A DNA stretch of 30,330 nucleotides from Bacteroidales bacterium UBA5833. Its GTDB lineage: Bacteria > Bacteroidota > Bacteroidia > Bacteroidales > Lentimicrobiaceae. A program made the translations under genes and the position numbers. The stretch covers positions 1 through 30,330 of the forward strand of contig DJGZ01000016.1 in assembly GCA_002433025.1 (NCBI GenBank). The letters run 5' to 3'. The stretch's first letter is position 1, and each line of letters opens with the position of its first letter. Shown here piece by piece: positions 14,405 to 22,863 of the stretch. The notes under the pieces were generated by a model, which saw only the letters and a list, made by a program, of their open reading frames with translations, did not search any database and was not told where the DNA came from.

Positions 14405-16699
14405 CTAGATATCTGTTAATTTAAAGCCGGCTTCAAGTACATCCCGGGAATTTCCACCGGCAAAAACCCTGAATTCACCCGGCTCTGCAACGAAGTCGAG
14501 GTCGTAATTGTAAAACTTCAGATCTTCAACACCTATGGTAAACTTTACATGTTTTGTTTCTCCCTTTTTCAGGAATACTTTCTGAAATCCTTTCAGTTCC
14601 TTTACCGGACGGGTGGTGGTGCCTACCATATCGCGGATATAGAGCTGAACGACTTCCTTGCCATCGTAATTTCCGGTATTGGTGACCTTTACAGTAACTT
14701 CGATTGTGTCATCCGGTTTCATGGTGCTTTTGCTCAGGGTAAGATCGCTGTATGAAAATGTAGTATAGCTTAATCCGTAGCCAAACGGGTAAAGCGGCTC
14801 ATTCGGGACATCCAGGTAGTTGGTGAGAAATTTGGTAAACCACTGGCCTTCGGGCAAGGGACGACCTGTGTTTTTGTGGTTGTAAAAAACAGGGATCTGC
14901 CCGGTGTTTCTCGGAAAAGTAGCGGTGAGCTTACCGGAAGGCACCACATCTCCGAACAGAACGTCGGCCACGGCCGCGCCGGCTTCGCTGCCTCCGAACC
15001 ATACGTTGAGGATGGCAGGTACATACTCATGCTCCCAGGTAATGGCCAGCGGGCGCCCGGTAAACAGAACCATTACCAATGGTTTACCTGTTTTAAGGAG
15101 CGCCTTCAGCAGGTCGCGCTGGTTTGAGGGCAGTTCAATGTTAGTAATGCTTGAGCATTCGCCACTCGATTCAGATGCTTCGCCCAGTATTGCTACCACA
15201 ACATCTGATTTTTCTGCGGCTTTCACAGCTTCCTCAATCATAATCCCAGCGGGGCGGCTGTCCCATCCTGTCGGTTTCCCGAACATGCCAATGCGCGATT
15301 CGAGCACTGAATCGGCAACTACGTTTGTTCCGCGGGCCAGGGTAATCAGTTCCGGTTTGCCGGTCACCATACCTATGCCATCCAAAACGGAAATGGCTTT
15401 TTCGAAATCTCCGGCAACTGTCCAGGTGCCGCACATATTCAGCCGGTTATCAGCCAGGGGGCCAATCAGCGCGATTTTCGCATCTTTGCGCAGGGGCAGG
15501 ATATTGCCCTCGTTTTTAAGTAAAACAAAACTCTCTGAAGCTGCTTTCCTCGCTGCCATGCGGTTGGCATCGGTATAAATTTCAGTTTCGGCGCGTTTTG
15601 AGTCGCAATAACGGTATGGGTCATCAAAAAGTCCGAGTTTATATTTGGCTTCCAGTATCCTGCGGCAGGCGGTATTGATCAGTTCTTCCGAAATTTTGCC
15701 TTCGCTGAGCGATTTTTTCAGGGTGAGCAGGAAGCCTTCACTTACCATATCCATATCCATTCCGGCTTTAAGGGCCATTGCGGACACTGTCTGAAAGTCG
15801 CCCACGCCGTGTGCTGTCATTTCATAGATTCCGGTGTAATCGGTAACGATAAATCCGTTGAACCCCCATTGATCGCGGAGTACGTTTTGCATCAGCCATC
15901 TGTTTCCCGTTGCGGGAATACCGTCAACCTCGTTAAAGGCAGCCATTACGCTTCCGGCGCCGGCATCAACTCCGGCTTTATACGGCAGAAAGTACTCATT
16001 GTACATGCGCTGCCGGCTCATATCCACTGTGTTGTAATCCCGGCCGGCTTCACCGGCGCCGTAAAGTGCAAAGTGCTTCACACAGGACATGATGGTATTG
16101 CTGGCCGTAAGGTCGTTACCCTGATAACCACGCACCATGGCTTTGGCTACTTCGCCGCCCAGGAAGGGGTCTTCTCCGCTGCCTTCTGCAACCCGTCCCC
16201 AACGGGGATCGCGACTCAGATCAACCATGGGGGAGAAAGTCCAGCAAATGCCGTCGGCACTGGCTTCGATGGCGGCTATGCGCGCGCTCTGCTCAATAAG
16301 GTCCATATCCCAGGAACAGGAAAGACCCAGTGGAATGGGAAAAACAGATTTATAACCATGAATCACATCCATCCCGAATATCAGGGGGATCTTCAACCTG
16401 CTTTCTTCAACGGCCACCTTCTGTACACTCCGGATTTTATCAACAGATCTGATATTGAACAATCCGCCTACTTTTCCTTCCCTGATTTTTCTTCCTATGT
16501 CGGAGCTGGAAGTTTGTCCGGTGGTGAAATCGCCGGCACTGGGCAGATTTAACTGACCGATTTTTTCATCCAGTGTCATTTGTGCCATCAGTTCACTGAT
16601 GAATTTATTCATTTTTACATGATCCGGCAACGGTTGCGCGCTCAATCTGAGAAAAGGAGCCATCAGGATGAGGGCAATAAAGATGTTGTTTCTTTTCAT
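14405..16699 (-). CDS. GH3 beta-glucosidase, BglX-like
   Basis: This is an exported glycoside hydrolase family 3 enzyme of 764 residues that releases glucose from beta-linked oligosaccharides. The signal peptide is MKRNNIFIALILMAPFLRLS. The N-terminal barrel has GMDVIHGYKSVFPIPLGLS (about 109-127), SRDPRWGRVAEGSGEDPFLG (about 162-181), VKHFALYGAGEAGRDYN (about 207-223) and nucleophile Asp287 in GFIVTDYTG. The second domain contains ALIGPLADN and GEASESSGECSS, likely providing the acid/base. A C-terminal Fn3-like domain includes YPFGYGLSYTTF and VKELKGFQKVFLKKGET. It starts 22 nt after the GH144-like gene, so the two form an operon. In Bacteroides thetaiotaomicron a GH3 adjacent to a GH144 (BT_3567/BT_3566) acts on beta-1,2-gluco-oligosaccharides; the same role is likely here but inferred. 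Confidence 0.9.
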   Translation of the reverse strand: MKRNNIFIALILMAPFLRLSAQPLPDHVKMNKFISELMAQMTLDEKIGQLNLPSAGDFTTGQTSSSDIGRKIREGKVGGLFNIRSVDKIRSVQKVAVEESRLKIPLIFGMDVIHGYKSVFPIPLGLSCSWDMDLIEQSARIAAIEASADGICWTFSPMVDLSRDPRWGRVAEGSGEDPFLGGEVAKAMVRGYQGNDLTASNTIMSCVKHFALYGAGEAGRDYNTVDMSRQRMYNEYFLPYKAGVDAGAGSVMAAFNEVDGIPATGNRWLMQNVLRDQWGFNGFIVTDYTGIYEMTAHGVGDFQTVSAMALKAGMDMDMVSEGFLLTLKKSLSEGKISEELINTACRRILEAKYKLGLFDDPYRYCDSKRAETEIYTDANRMAARKAASESFVLLKNEGNILPLRKDAKIALIGPLADNRLNMCGTWTVAGDFEKAISVLDGIGMVTGKPELITLARGTNVVADSVLESRIGMFGKPTGWDSRPAGIMIEEAVKAAEKSDVVVAILGEASESSGECSSITNIELPSNQRDLLKALLKTGKPLVMVLFTGRPLAITWEHEYVPAILNVWFGGSEAGAAVADVLFGDVVPSGKLTATFPRNTGQIPVFYNHKNTGRPLPEGQWFTKFLTNYLDVPNEPLYPFGYGLSYTTFSYSDLTLSKSTMKPDDTIEVTVKVTNTGNYDGKEVVQLYIRDMVGTTTRPVKELKGFQKVFLKKGETKHVKFTIGVEDLKFYNYDLDFVAEPGEFRVFAGGNSRDVLEAGFKLTDI

Positions 16700-16721
16700 A
16701 CTTGATTTTCGTAGCTTGTTA

Positions 16722-18089
16722 TTATTTTTCTTGATTTAATTCCAGGTAAGGACTTGTAAATCCCAATTTCTTTAGGCCCTGAAAGATCTCGGGACAACTC
16801 ATGAACAGGTCCCATATCAGGCCTGAGCGGTAATTTTCAATCATCACAATGATAGGCCCCTGATCGATGGCCAGATGTGATTTTGCATACCAGTTTTCAC
16901 TTTCATTAAAGGCATCCACAAAACCATACTCACTCCATATTTTATCTCCAAGGGTGTAATAGAAATGCCGCAATGCCTGCATCGAGTATTCCGGTGTGTA
17001 AGGGAAAGCTGAAAGCGCGGCAGTTGGCGTGATCACTCCGAGATCATTGTCAGGGGAATGTGCATTGTAACCCTCATGGTTATCGCTTGCTGTCAGTCCC
17101 CAGCAGTTTTCGCCGTAGCCCTTGAAATTTTTCGGGTTGCTGATGCAGTAAGCGCGGTTGATCAGGGTATGGTTCCGGTTTTGCTTCCAGTAATCGGCAT
17201 ACTGGTCTTTAAGACCTTTCGGACTTAGACCAAGAAAGGAATAGTGGGAGAAAAACAACGGACCGCCATAATCGAAGCCCAGCGGGAGTTCTATCCCGAA
17301 AAACGATTTGCCGTTTTTGAAGAAATTGCTCTGCGCCCAACCGCGGTGGTAAACCGCCGGGCTTACCGGGTAGCGTTCGGAAGATGCTGCCAGTACATAA
17401 GTAATCAGGCATTCGTTGAACCCCCTGAGGGGAAAATTCATGGCCCAGCCATTGTTCGGGCTCCAGTGCCAGTAAAGTACTTCCTCGCCGCCTTTGGTGA
17501 ACCAGTTCCATTCGATTTCGCTCCACAACCAGTTAATGCGGTTTCGTAATTCGGATTCAAGCGGGTTTTTTGCATCGAAATACTGCCTGGCCGTTAGCAA
17601 TCCCTGGAAAAGGAACGCGTTTTCCACCAGGTCAGCGCCATCGTCCTTGCGGCTGAACGGAATGGTTTTTCCGGTTTTGCCGTGAAGCCAATGGGGGAAA
17701 ACTCCGTGATAGGAGTCTGCCTTTGCCAGGAATTTCACCATTTTCAGCAGGTGACGGGCTGCACTGTCGCGGGTAATCCACCCCCGGTGCACGGCTACCA
17801 CAGTCGCCATTACGCCAAAACCGGTGCCTCCGGTGGTAACTACCTCCTCCCCATAGTGGTAGGCCCTGTTGCTTCGTTCCCGGGCCATTCCGCTTATGGG
17901 ATGCGCAAAATCCCAGAAGTAGCGGAATGTCTGACGCTGGACTTCATCCAACAGTTCATCGTCACTCAGGTTTGGCAGGATGCCCCTCGCTTCAATCCGG
18001 TCCGGATCGCCTGCGGCAGTTCTCTTTTTCTGCGCGGCTGCGGGCAGGCTCAACGATATTAAAAGGGCGATTATCAACATTCTTTTCAT
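16722..18089 (-). CDS. GH144-like (glycoamylase-domain) beta-1,2-glucanase
   Basis: This is an exported enzyme of the glycoamylase-like family (PF10091), which includes GH144 endo- and exo-beta-1,2-glucanases. The ATG at 18089 gives 455 residues with a signal peptide (MKRMLIIALLISLSLPAAAQ) and a good Shine-Dalgarno (AGGAG about 9 nt upstream, unusual in this genome). The longer open frame upstream has no support. Family landmarks are QRQTFRYFWDFAHPISGMAR, TTGGTGFGVMATVVAVHRGW, DDGADLVENAFLFQGLL, EVLYWHWSPNNGW, GFNECLITYVLAASSE, FFSHYSFLGLSP, NCWGLTASDNHEGYNAHSP, WYAKSHLAIDQGPIIVMIEN and SGLIWDLFMSCPEI. The family as a whole is clear; assignment to beta-1,2-glucan rather than another beta-glucan rests on the GH144/GH3 gene pairing known from Bacteroides and Chitinophaga relatives. 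It is the first gene of the two-gene operon. Confidence 0.85.
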   Translation of the reverse strand: MKRMLIIALLISLSLPAAAQKKRTAAGDPDRIEARGILPNLSDDELLDEVQRQTFRYFWDFAHPISGMARERSNRAYHYGEEVVTTGGTGFGVMATVVAVHRGWITRDSAARHLLKMVKFLAKADSYHGVFPHWLHGKTGKTIPFSRKDDGADLVENAFLFQGLLTARQYFDAKNPLESELRNRINWLWSEIEWNWFTKGGEEVLYWHWSPNNGWAMNFPLRGFNECLITYVLAASSERYPVSPAVYHRGWAQSNFFKNGKSFFGIELPLGFDYGGPLFFSHYSFLGLSPKGLKDQYADYWKQNRNHTLINRAYCISNPKNFKGYGENCWGLTASDNHEGYNAHSPDNDLGVITPTAALSAFPYTPEYSMQALRHFYYTLGDKIWSEYGFVDAFNESENWYAKSHLAIDQGPIIVMIENYRSGLIWDLFMSCPEIFQGLKKLGFTSPYLELNQEK

Positions 18090-18325
18090 GATTCTGCTCC
18101 TGTCTTTTATATGTAAAACCTGTGGAATCTTAAGGCCATTTGAAAAAAATGAAAGTTCGTGTAAAAATAACACTAAGATTCATAATGGCTGCTCCTGTGG
18201 ATAAAAATAGGTAAATTTTTTCTACCCGGCCAATGTGGAATTGTTAAAAGCGGATTTTTAACAAGGCTATAACCGGAGATCAGCAAGGGTTGCTGCTCAT
18301 TGTTGGTTAGGCTAAAGGGAAGAGG

Positions 18326-20854
18326 TTAACGGCCGCTTCCATAAAACCTGATCAGGAAGGGATATTCTTCATTTTCAGGATTAACTGAAACAGCTTCCCT
18401 GAGCTTTTTTATCAGATTTCTTCTGTCTCCGCTCAGGTCAAAACCGATCCCCTCTGTGAGCAACCGGTTGCCTTCAATAAACCGCAGCATCATTTCCTGA
18501 TCCGGTATATCTGTGAATATCCGGTCTGTTTCACACCTGTTATGATTGAGAAACTTAAGGTTTTGCGCCAGGTTGCGACTATCGAAAGAAGAGAATCTGA
18601 AAAACTCGGGCGACGGGAAGTTATCGGTATTAAGCTGAACGGAAGGCGGGAACCCGGCAATGGCTGTGTGGTCAAGCACCAGGCATGCGGCCAGGTGATA
18701 GGGGTTGTTGTAGAAATAGGGATCTTTGGCAGAGGCAGCAATGCGTGCCGACCACTGGTTGAAATCTATGGATAACGGTCCGTTAACGCCCAGTAATACA
18801 GCGTGATTATGTCCCAGCCACACTGCGGACTGCGGAAATACGCTGTGGAAGGTTTTGATAATGCCCTGGAAATCCTCAGGCAGCAGTTTATGAAGCGGCA
18901 GGTACTGTGAAACCATTCCGCCCGGGTTTAGCTTCGATTTGCAGAGTTCAAAATATTCCCTGGTGTATAAGCTTCCCGACCCCAGTATGGGATGCGTGGG
19001 ATCGCTCGAAATGAGGTCGTATTTTTTACCTGTGGCCTGCAGATAATGCCTTCCGTCGCCTGCGATCACCTTCAGCCTATGATCATTCTGAACATTGTTG
19101 TTCAGGCCACTGTAATAATGCGCGGCATCTTTCAATCCGGCAACCAGTTCAATACAGTCGATGCGTTCAACTTCGGGATGTGAGGCAATGGCGGAGGTGG
19201 TAACGCCTATGCCGAAACCTACCACCAGCACATTTTTACCCTGCAGGCCGGCATAAAAGGGGAGGTGCCCAACCATTTTTACCACTTTGATTGCATCGTA
19301 ACTCGACCCGATCACCGCGCTGTTGTTCACGTAAGTTGACAGTGCAGCCCCTTTTCCGCCGGGTTCGCGGCCAACAACCCAGGTGCCCTCAACCGACTCG
19401 CGGTATTCCATAATTTCCCTGTCGAAACGGGTGAAAGAGGGGGGGAGTATCTTTAATTCAGGACTGACAATCAGGAAGATAAGCAGTATCAAAGAACCGG
19501 AAATAGCGATTGCTTTCAGCCTTCCGGTTTTGAATTGCCTGATTTTCAGCGATATCAACAAGGCGGCGATCAGCAGTATCAGCGCATAAAAAACTACCGA
19601 GCGGCCTGCGCCCAGAAAGGGGATCAGCAGAAAAGCGGCAATTACCGGGCCTGTGATACTGCCAAGTGTATTGAACAGCAATACCTTCCCCATGCTATTG
19701 CTGACCTCATGGTGATTTTTTGTGATGAGTGAGCAGGCCAGCGGAAATCCATACCCTGAAAGAAAGGTGACCGGCAGAATGACCAGCAGGGCGGAAATAG
19801 CCGGGATAACGATGATCCGCATGAAGTAAGCGTCCTGGTCTCCTGCCAGGGGGAACATGATGAGTTCCGGAATGCGGATTAGTATGGCCGCGCCTGCCAC
19901 AACCACTGCCGCAATGATCAGCAGGAGCACCGGCATTGAAAGGCTTGTGACCGGCTTTTTGCTGCTTGCGGCAAAATAGCGGCTTCCGGCGAAAAGTCCG
20001 AGGATGACTATTGAAGCGATCAGCGAGAAGGTATAGCTGGTATTGGTCATGTATATTTTGAAGATGCGGAACCACACCACCTGAAGACCGATGACAGCAA
20101 ATCCGAGTATGAAGGTTCCGGCCAGGGCGGCTGTTCTGTTCCCGGAATGTTTGTCCGATGCAATTTTTGATTCCGGCTTTCCGGATCGCAAAGGCTTTTC
20201 AGGAGGTGCTGCAGCTGGATTTTGATCAGGTTGCTGTCTGCTGAGCAGAAGCAGCAATGCAGAGAGCAGGTTAAGTGCAATGGCGGAAAAGACGGTATTT
20301 TGTTGCCCCAATAAGCGGATAAGTATAAAACCGCTTGCAAGTCCGCCCAGTGTACTACCGATGGTTTCCCATGCGTAGATTTTACCGATCGATCCGGCCA
20401 GTCCCTGATCGGTCCTGATGATCAGCCCTGAAGCCACTGGTAAAATACCTCCCATAAAGGACGCGGGGATGTAAAGCATGACAAGTGCAAGAGGTGTGAT
20501 CAGCCAGTCAGCGGTTTGCACCGGTATTTCTGCAGATGCCATTATTGCATAGATTGCCGGTATTCCGTCTGATATCATGAGGTAGCTGAGCAGCCCAAGG
20601 ATTCCTGAAAATGTAAGGAGAAGCATCAATAGTTTGTGATGCGATTTCCGTTTATCAGCGAGTCTTCCCCATATCCATGCACCGGCGCCGAAACCGGCCA
20701 TATAGGCAGCGAGTACCAGGGTGGAGGCTTTAACTGTTGCGCCAAGTGAGAGGGCGAGCATCCGGAAGAAACTGACCTCATAGATCAGAAATGAGCATCC
20801 GGCAAAAAAAACCAGCAGCAGCAGCGTGGTGGTTGAGAGGGTCCTGTTTTTCAT
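18326..20854 (-). CDS. Fused MFS-type membrane domain / spermidine-synthase-like methyltransferase-fold protein
   Basis: This is an 842-residue membrane protein. The first 465 residues or so hold about a dozen helices in two halves (FFAGCSFLIYEVSFFRMLA; AAYMAGFGAGAWIWGRLADK; VIGLQVVWFRIFKIYM; VSNSMGKVLLFNTLGSITGP). The signature EVSFFRMLALSLGAT is typical of fused MFS/spermidine-synthase proteins. The C-terminal part (about 480-750) is an aminopropyltransferase-like Rossmann domain with NVLVVGFGIGVTTSAIA (about 541-557), CIEL, AGDGRHYL and SSDPTHPILGSGSLYTREYF. A tail of roughly 90 residues follows. Whether it makes polyamines is not known for this fused group. I choose the ATG at 20854 because a promoter -7 box lies at 20882-20875, between it and the more distal candidate start at 20908. 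Confidence 0.85.
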   Translation of the reverse strand: MKNRTLSTTTLLLLVFFAGCSFLIYEVSFFRMLALSLGATVKASTLVLAAYMAGFGAGAWIWGRLADKRKSHHKLLMLLLTFSGILGLLSYLMISDGIPAIYAIMASAEIPVQTADWLITPLALVMLYIPASFMGGILPVASGLIIRTDQGLAGSIGKIYAWETIGSTLGGLASGFILIRLLGQQNTVFSAIALNLLSALLLLLSRQQPDQNPAAAPPEKPLRSGKPESKIASDKHSGNRTAALAGTFILGFAVIGLQVVWFRIFKIYMTNTSYTFSLIASIVILGLFAGSRYFAASSKKPVTSLSMPVLLLIIAAVVVAGAAILIRIPELIMFPLAGDQDAYFMRIIVIPAISALLVILPVTFLSGYGFPLACSLITKNHHEVSNSMGKVLLFNTLGSITGPVIAAFLLIPFLGAGRSVVFYALILLIAALLISLKIRQFKTGRLKAIAISGSLILLIFLIVSPELKILPPSFTRFDREIMEYRESVEGTWVVGREPGGKGAALSTYVNNSAVIGSSYDAIKVVKMVGHLPFYAGLQGKNVLVVGFGIGVTTSAIASHPEVERIDCIELVAGLKDAAHYYSGLNNNVQNDHRLKVIAGDGRHYLQATGKKYDLISSDPTHPILGSGSLYTREYFELCKSKLNPGGMVSQYLPLHKLLPEDFQGIIKTFHSVFPQSAVWLGHNHAVLLGVNGPLSIDFNQWSARIAASAKDPYFYNNPYHLAACLVLDHTAIAGFPPSVQLNTDNFPSPEFFRFSSFDSRNLAQNLKFLNHNRCETDRIFTDIPDQEMMLRFIEGNRLLTEGIGFDLSGDRRNLIKKLREAVSVNPENEEYPFLIRFYGSGR

Positions 20855-20874
20855 GAATCCGGAAAAGTCAGAAG

Positions 20875-20905
20875 CAAAGTTACAAAGAATCCCGGCCTGC
20901 CGGGG
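20875..20905 (-). promoter_or_regulatory. Promoter of the fused MFS/spermidine-synthase-like gene
   Basis: TAACTTTG followed by C (20882-20875 on the minus strand) is a perfect -7 box; no good -33 match is seen. The implied transcription start near 20868 excludes translation from 20908. Confidence 0.5.
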
Positions 20906-20949
20906 CATGTAATTGCATTATGTTGGATTCAGCCGGATGGCATCCCCTT

Positions 20950-22083
20950 TTATATCATGAGTAAAAGGGCGCCGGCAACGGAGCCTCCGGCTACCAGCAG
21001 CACAGGACTGCTTTTTTTAAAGACAAAGGTAACTACAAGGCTGATCAAGGTAATCAGGGCTGCACGCCAGTCGGTCACAGTACTCAGCGTCATCACAAAA
21101 AGCACCGATGCCATCACTGCGATGGATGCGACATTAACCGAGTCGAGAAACCATCCCATAATTTTTGACCGTCTCATCCGCGGAATCCAGGGATTCAGGA
21201 TAAGCACGAACAGGAATGAAGGCAGAAAAGCGCCGGCAGTGGCAGCCACAGCGCCCGGAATTCCGCCCAGCATATAGCCGATAAAGGTAACAGTTGACAG
21301 AATCGGACCGGGCGTAAATTGTCCGACCGCAATTGCATCCATCAGCTGCTCATGGTTTAACCAGCCCCGGGTAACGAGTTCAGCATCAATATATGCAAAG
21401 AGTACATAGCCGCTTCCGTAGAGTACGGCCCCGATTTTGAGGAAAACCCAGAACAACCCGAGCGCTGAGATGCCTGAAACAGCGCTTGATACAGCTGGTA
21501 CCGCCATAAGTGGAATCAGTGAACTGAGTTTTTCCTTCCGGTTGTTTTTCAGATAAAAGTACAGGGTTCCCGTGATCCCGGCGATCAGTAATGCTGTGAT
21601 TTCGTTGACCCCCGCGATGCCGGCTGCCAGTACCAAAACGCCTAAGATTGCCGTTTCGCGGCCTTTCACCGCCTTTTTGCCAAGACTGATAATTGCAGAT
21701 GCAATAATGGCCAGTACTGCGGGTTTTATTCCGAAAATATATGGTTCAATTGCAGGCAGATGTCCATATTCAACGTACAACCAGGCAAATCCTGAGGTGA
21801 TTAGAACGGCAGGCAAAATGAAACTTAAGCCCGCGACAATAAGGCCGGCAAAACCGGCACGCTCGTGGCCGCAATGCATGGTCATTTCGGTGGAGTTGGG
21901 GCCGGGTATCAGGTTGGTGGCTCCTAGCAGGTCCAGAAAATGCTGCCGGTCAATCCATTTGCGCCTGTTTACCACTTCCTCCTCCATCATGGCGGTGTGG
22001 GCGGCCGGGCCTCCGAAGGAGAAAAAACCCAGCTTCAGAAAGACCAGGGCTACTTCACTGAGTCTGTTTTTATGCGGCTTCAA
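20950..22083 (-). CDS. chrA: Chromate ion transporter (CHR family), TTG start
   Basis: This is a 377-residue inner-membrane protein of the two-domain CHR family, whose characterised members export chromate. The two homologous halves are visible. The first has FSFGGP (21-26) and LGATNLIPGPNSTEM (about 53-67); the second has LKIGAVLYGSGYVLFA (about 215-230) and AVGQFTPGPILSTVTF (about 252-267). About ten to twelve hydrophobic helices are present. The start is TTG at 22083: an in-frame TGA stop lies immediately before it, and the next ATG (Met32) would delete the conserved FSFGGP motif. No Shine-Dalgarno is seen. It stops about 95 nt upstream of the next gene on the same strand, which has its own promoter. 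Actual substrate (chromate or another oxyanion) is not shown by sequence. Confidence 0.85.
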   Translation of the reverse strand: MKPHKNRLSEVALVFLKLGFFSFGGPAAHTAMMEEEVVNRRKWIDRQHFLDLLGATNLIPGPNSTEMTMHCGHERAGFAGLIVAGLSFILPAVLITSGFAWLYVEYGHLPAIEPYIFGIKPAVLAIIASAIISLGKKAVKGRETAILGVLVLAAGIAGVNEITALLIAGITGTLYFYLKNNRKEKLSSLIPLMAVPAVSSAVSGISALGLFWVFLKIGAVLYGSGYVLFAYIDAELVTRGWLNHEQLMDAIAVGQFTPGPILSTVTFIGYMLGGIPGAVAATAGAFLPSFLFVLILNPWIPRMRRSKIMGWFLDSVNVASIAVMASVLFVMTLSTVTDWRAALITLISLVVTFVFKKSSPVLLVAGGSVAGALLLMI

Positions 22084-22203
22084 TCAGGAAACATTTTGAT
22101 ATCCGGAATCAACCCCTGAAAATGCAATTTGTTTTGCCCATGAGGTCTATTAATCGGGAATGGAGAGATTTGCATTGTGTTTACCGGTAAGGGCGGAAAA
22201 AAT

Positions 22204-22683
22204 TTATCCATTTCCTGCCAGCCCGGCAGCCCATTTTCCGGCCCTGATCAATTCACCTTTTGTCAACGGGCCTTTGGTATCTTCCACAAAGAAACCAGCC
22301 GGGTTCTGCCTGAGCTTTCCCCCCTTCTTCGTGAGTTTCCGGGCTATCGGCGCTGCCGCGTATCCGAAAAGTTTCACCATAAGTGTCAGAAAACGGTTAT
22401 TGACCTTATGGATATCTATCCTGGTGTCGAAGGCGGCAACCTGTCTGCCTGCCAATGCCCCCGGTGGTATGGTATCGAGGAAAGTTCTCATGTCCGGAAG
22501 CATATTGAACTTTTGGGTAGGTGATCCCGCCACAATCAGATCGTAAGCTGACAATTGTGCAGGGGAAAATTCTCCTGCCCGGTAGGCTGCTGTTTCGCCA
22601 AATTGCTGCAGCGTATCCCTGATGGCAAAAGCAATTGCCTCGGTGTTGCCGAAGGCCGATTCGTAAACAATAATAGATTTCAT
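22204..22683 (-). CDS. Flavodoxin-family protein
   Basis: This is a 159-residue FMN-binding flavodoxin-like protein. The phosphate-binding loop follows the first strand (IIVYESAFGNTEAIAFAI, residues 4-21), with SAFGNT in place of the common T-x-T-G-N-T. The second loop is VAGSPTQKFNMLPDMRTFLD (about 51-70) and the third AAFDTRIDIHKVNN. The C-terminal part is GYAAAPIARKLTKKGGKL, ending in EDTKGPLTKGELIRAGKWA, as in the small flavodoxin-like proteins rather than in NrdI or WrbA. It probably serves as an electron carrier or a redox/stress protein; the partner is not evident. It lies between the chromate transporter and a hybrid kinase on the same strand and has its own promoter. Confidence 0.8.
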   Translation of the reverse strand: MKSIIVYESAFGNTEAIAFAIRDTLQQFGETAAYRAGEFSPAQLSAYDLIVAGSPTQKFNMLPDMRTFLDTIPPGALAGRQVAAFDTRIDIHKVNNRFLTLMVKLFGYAAAPIARKLTKKGGKLRQNPAGFFVEDTKGPLTKGELIRAGKWAAGLAGNG

Positions 22684-22729
22684 TCCTGAAAGTATTTGAA
22701 CCGCATTATTGAAAATGGAATAGCCATGC

Positions 22730-22747
22730 CTCCGGGCAAACCCGGAG
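22730..22747. other. Perfect hairpin in the flavodoxin leader
   Basis: CTCCGGG (22730-22736) and CCCGGAG (22741-22747) form a 7-bp stem with a CAAA loop. It lies in the approximately 105-nt predicted leader of the flavodoxin gene and has no T-run on either strand. It could influence translation or mRNA stability. Confidence 0.35.
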
Positions 22748-22797
22748 AATCATTTGCTTAAGCTAAATTATGAAATTCAGGTAAATAATTGCCGGTG

Positions 22798-22824
22798 CAA
22801 AGTTACTTTTCCATCCGGCTGCAA
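22798..22824 (-). promoter_or_regulatory. Putative promoter of the flavodoxin gene
   Basis: TAACTTTG followed by C (22805-22798) on the minus strand matches the -7 box. A TTG lies 16 nt upstream (22824-22822), slightly closer than the usual spacing. The predicted leader before the ATG at 22683 is about 105 nt. Confidence 0.45.
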
Positions 22825-22863
22825 TATCCCTGATTACCCGGGTGCATCTTTACGGTAGAGTCA

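Noticed and set aside
14904..16552. Long plus-strand open frames (224 and 247 codons) within the GH3 gene
   Set aside because: They lie antisense to a clearly conserved GH3 enzyme and have no domain features; they are frame shadows of a GC-richer gene.
7160..18089. A full polysaccharide utilization locus spanning the GH53 and GH144/GH3 operons
   Set aside because: No SusC/SusD pair or dedicated regulator is found in the window, and unrelated genes (barrel protein, channel, kinase) separate the two operons.
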